Shown here in pieces: positions 14,453 to 16,732 of a stretch of DNA of 16,732 nt (the first letter of the stretch is position 1; each line of letters begins with the position of its first letter). Source of the DNA: an uncultured Collinsella sp. (lineage in GTDB: Bacteria; Actinomycetota; Coriobacteriia; Coriobacteriales; Coriobacteriaceae); the NCBI GenBank assembly GCA_900546105.1, contig URBP01000046.1, forward strand, positions 1 through 16,732. The letters run 5' to 3'. The notes under the pieces were generated by a model, which ran no database searches, was not told the DNA's origin, and saw only the letters and a list, made by a program, of their open reading frames with translations. The position numbers and the translations under genes are program-made.

Positions 14453-16051
14453 ATGGATCAAAAGGCTTCCGCAAAGGTCCTCGTACTCGACTTTGGTGCG
14501 CAGTACGGTCAGCTCATTGCCCGTCGCGTCCGCGACCTCAACGTGTATTCCGAGATCGTTCCCTGCGACATCTCGGCCGATGAGATTCGCGAGATGAACG
14601 CCTCTGCGCTCATCCTTTCCGGCGGCCCGGCCTCCGTGTACGCCGAGGACGCTCCGTCCATCGATCCCGCCATCTTTGACCTTGGCCTTCCCGTCCTGGG
14701 CTTTTGCTACGGCCATCAGATCACGGCCGTGACGCTCGGCGGCAAGGTCGGCCACTCCGAGGTGGGCGAGTACGGCCGCGCCACCATCACGCGCACGGCT
14801 GGCGCCAAGCTCTTTAACTCCACGCCTATGGAGCAGACCGTGTGGATGAGCCACCGCGACGCCGTGTCCGAGGTGCCCGAGGGCTTTACCATTACCGCCA
14901 GCACCGACGTATGCCCGGTTGCCGCCATGGAGTGCGTCGAGCGCAAGATTTTCACCACGCAGTTCCACCCCGAGGTCAAGCACTCCGAGTACGGTCAGCA
15001 GCTGCTGAGCAACTTCCTGTTTGAGATCTGCGGCCTGGAGCCCAACTGGAGCATGGACAACCTGGTCGAGACCATGACGGCCGAGTTCCGCGAGAAGGTC
15101 GGCGACGACCGCGTGATTCTGGCCCTGTCCGGTGGCGTCGACTCCTCCGTCGTGGCTGCGCTGGGCGCTCGCGCCGTGGGCAAGCAGATGACCTGCGTGT
15201 TCATCAACCACGGTCTGCTGCGTAAGGGCGAGCCCGAGCAGGTAGAGGAGGTCTTCACCAAGCAGTTTGACGTCGACTTTATCCACGTCCACGCCGAGGA
15301 CCGTTATGCCGAGCTTCTGGCCGGCGTGACCGAGCCCGAGGAGAAGCGCCGCATCATCGGCACGCAGTTCTGGAAAGAGTTCTTCGCCGTGGCGCAGCAG
15401 CTCGAGTGCGACGGCAAGCCGGTCAAGTACTTGGCTCAGGGCACCATCTACCCCGACATCATCGAGTCCGGCGCTCGCAAGACGGGTGGCAAGACGGCCA
15501 CCATCAAGAGCCATCACAACCTGATCCCGTTCCCCGAGGGCGTGCACTTCGACCTTATTGAGCCGCTCGACCACTTCTTTAAGGATGAGGTCCGTGCGCT
15601 TGGTCTGGCGCTGGGCCTGCCGGGTCACATCGTGTTCCGCCAGCCTTTCCCGGGCCCGGGTCTGGCCATCCGCATCATCGGTGCGGTCGACAAGGAGAAG
15701 CTCGAGATCCTCAAAAACGCCGACGCCATCGTGCGCGAGGAGCTCGACGCCTACAACCAGCGCCTGTTTGAGCAGACCGGAGAGCGCAACTCCGAGCACA
15801 GCTGCTGGCAGTATTTCGCCGTCCTGCCCGACATTAAGTCCGTCGGCGTTATGGGCGACGAGCGCACCTACCAGCGCCCAATTATCCTGCGTGCCGTCGA
15901 GTCCAGCGACGCCATGACCGCCGACTGGGCCAAGCTGCCCTACGACGTCCTGGCCCGCATCTCCGGCCGCATCGTTGCCGAGGTCCCTGGCGCCAACCGC
16001 GTATGCTACGACATTACGTCCAAGCCGCCCGCGACCATCGAGTGGGAATAG
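14453..16051 (+). CDS. guaA: GMP synthase (glutamine-hydrolysing)
   Basis: GuaA converts XMP to GMP with ATP and glutamine, the last step of guanine nucleotide synthesis in the cytoplasm. The 532-residue length is normal for the two-domain form. The class I amidotransferase has Cys85 (LGFCYGHQI) with His172 and Glu174 (FHPEVKHSEYG). The ATP pyrophosphatase loop is LALSGGVDSS (223-232). The dimerisation domain ends CYDITSKPPATIEWE, as in relatives. ATG at 14453 follows GAGGGGG at a spacing of about five; an in-frame ATG at 14327 lies before the likely promoter. The gene stands alone and is codon-biased like a highly expressed gene. Confidence 0.98.
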   Translation: MDQKASAKVLVLDFGAQYGQLIARRVRDLNVYSEIVPCDISADEIREMNASALILSGGPASVYAEDAPSIDPAIFDLGLPVLGFCYGHQITAVTLGGKVGHSEVGEYGRATITRTAGAKLFNSTPMEQTVWMSHRDAVSEVPEGFTITASTDVCPVAAMECVERKIFTTQFHPEVKHSEYGQQLLSNFLFEICGLEPNWSMDNLVETMTAEFREKVGDDRVILALSGGVDSSVVAALGARAVGKQMTCVFINHGLLRKGEPEQVEEVFTKQFDVDFIHVHAEDRYAELLAGVTEPEEKRRIIGTQFWKEFFAVAQQLECDGKPVKYLAQGTIYPDIIESGARKTGGKTATIKSHHNLIPFPEGVHFDLIEPLDHFFKDEVRALGLALGLPGHIVFRQPFPGPGLAIRIIGAVDKEKLEILKNADAIVREELDAYNQRLFEQTGERNSEHSCWQYFAVLPDIKSVGVMGDERTYQRPIILRAVESSDAMTADWAKLPYDVLARISGRIVAEVPGANRVCYDITSKPPATIEWE

Positions 16052-16085
16052 AACAGGCGTTCGATAAAATAATATAGTGTCAGAT

Positions 16086-16119
16086 AGCGGGCACGGTTTC
16101 AATCGAATCCGTGTCCGCT
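16086..16119 (+). terminator. Hairpin downstream of guaA
   Basis: An 11-bp stem AGCGGGCACGG/CCGTGTCCGCT (one G-T pair) has a 12-base loop, 34 bases past the stop. The T-run is missing (GCTGTATGTG follows), so it is a poor intrinsic terminator but may end transcription with a factor or protect the 3' end. Confidence 0.45.
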
Positions 16120-16205
16120 GCTGTATGTGTGTCCTTGCACGCCCAATATGCGCCGTAAAATCCGTCTTCTTCAACGTCAAAGTGAATGCGCTTCGTTTTT
16201 GCCTC

Positions 16206-16732
16206 TCAAAATCTTATTTTCACGATTTGCATTTTCATCCCGTTGTCACCGACCCTTGCGAGAAACCGGAAAAAGCCGCTGACAGAAGGGTCTCTCAAAT
16301 CGTTGTAACCCAGCATATAGCCGCGACTTGTGACCTGCAGACGGCTGTTCCACGTGCCGATTTCCTTGGCGGCATCCGAAACCGCAAAATATGCCCCCAC
16401 ATCCTTGATTTTTGCAGTCTTAAGCCATGTTTTTGCGATCATCTTTACTGCCGTCCGATTGGCAGCATCAAAGACCAGCACACCGCCGGGGAAAGCGTCC
16501 GCCATCCCCCGCACCAGTTCCCGGACCTGCTGGGTCAGAAAGTAATAGAACACTCCGGAGGCAAAGAACACCGCCCCGCCGGAGGCATCGATTTTGCCAA
16601 ACCATGCGGTGTCTTTCAGGTCGCAGGGGATATTTTGTTCTCGATCCCCGGCGGGCAGCAGCTGCTGCCGCAAGGCAATCACATCCGGGAAGTCCAGATT
16701 GTAGATCTTGCATCTGCCGTTGTCGCAGGCTC
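16206..16732 (-). CDS. Class I SAM-dependent methyltransferase, 5' part missing
   Basis: The gene runs off the right edge. The visible part is the C-terminal ~175 residues of a leucine carboxyl methyltransferase/PPM-type family member. KIYNLDFPDVIALRQQLL at the edge is the acidic loop that holds the SAM ribose. IPCDLKDTAWFGKID and GGAVFFASGVFYYFLT follow, then a helical end. The SAM-binding GxGxG loop lies outside the window. The substrate is unknown. The 5' part continues past 16732, and the internal GTG at 16682 is not a start. The protein style and lower-GC flank (16120-16205) differ from the guaA side, which hints that a second junction lies between them. Confidence 0.75.
   Translation of the reverse strand, partial: ACDNGRCKIYNLDFPDVIALRQQLLPAGDREQNIPCDLKDTAWFGKIDASGGAVFFASGVFYYFLTQQVRELVRGMADAFPGGVLVFDAANRTAVKMIAKTWLKTAKIKDVGAYFAVSDAAKEIGTWNSRLQVTSRGYMLGYNDLRDPSVSGFFRFLARVGDNGMKMQIVKIRF

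Noticed and set aside
14408..16180. 590-codon open frame on the minus strand opposite guaA
   Set aside because: It is a shadow of the GC-rich codon pattern of guaA; the translation is low-complexity Gly/Val/Leu/His and has no recognisable domain.

Overview
The bulk of this window (about 763-16120) is GC-rich DNA that looks like a gut actinobacterium of the Coriobacteriia, probably Collinsella or a close relative. This is a judgement from codon and protein style, not from a database search. It holds complete housekeeping genes (ychF, ansA, guaA), a one-chain MurT-GatD, and an alcohol/glycerol dehydrogenase block. Both ends look foreign to it. Bases 1-762 encode the front of a MutL with a Firmicutes flavour, which stops matching the family abruptly at 762. 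The last ~530 bases encode a truncated SAM methyltransferase of different composition. A chimeric contig is the simplest explanation, with the left junction falling at or in a tRNA 3' end.

Layout. 1-762: MutL fragment. 783-815: T-arm and acceptor remnant of an unidentified tRNA (+), then a hairpin that serves as terminator for tRNA-Glu(TTC) on the minus strand (860-936), with a TATACT -10 box upstream of it. 999-1027: a palindrome of a dispersed REP-like family. 1037-5379 (minus): a three-gene operon of two tandem, distantly paralogous helical-repeat proteins joined by a TAATG overlap, followed by a fused MurT-GatD lipid II amidation enzyme. 5380-5879: a 500-base gene-free interval with inverted repeats and two AAACGTTT sites. 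5880-9463 (+): three dehydrogenases of the iron-ADH/GldA superfamily, separated by two strong terminators and a second copy of the REP-like palindrome. 9615-10868: a ferredoxin-like protein with about four [4Fe-4S] sites. 10983-12454: ychF and a small DUF1648-type membrane protein. 12464-13148: a divergent pair, a degenerate HAD-like protein and a 72-residue Xre regulator, sharing one perfect 24-bp palindrome. 13171-14184 (minus): cytoplasmic asparaginase. 14453-16051 (+): guaA. 16206-16732 (minus): partial methyltransferase.

How the genes may work together. MurT-GatD amidates the D-Glu of lipid II, and the two upstream repeat proteins are translated just ahead of it, so they are candidates for a wall-related partner. 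The three dehydrogenases and the multi-cluster iron-sulfur protein could form a fermentative redox block, but the terminators between them argue for separate control. The most system-like unit is the Xre/pseudo-HAD pair with its palindromic operator: small, self-contained, and with an unexplained effector.
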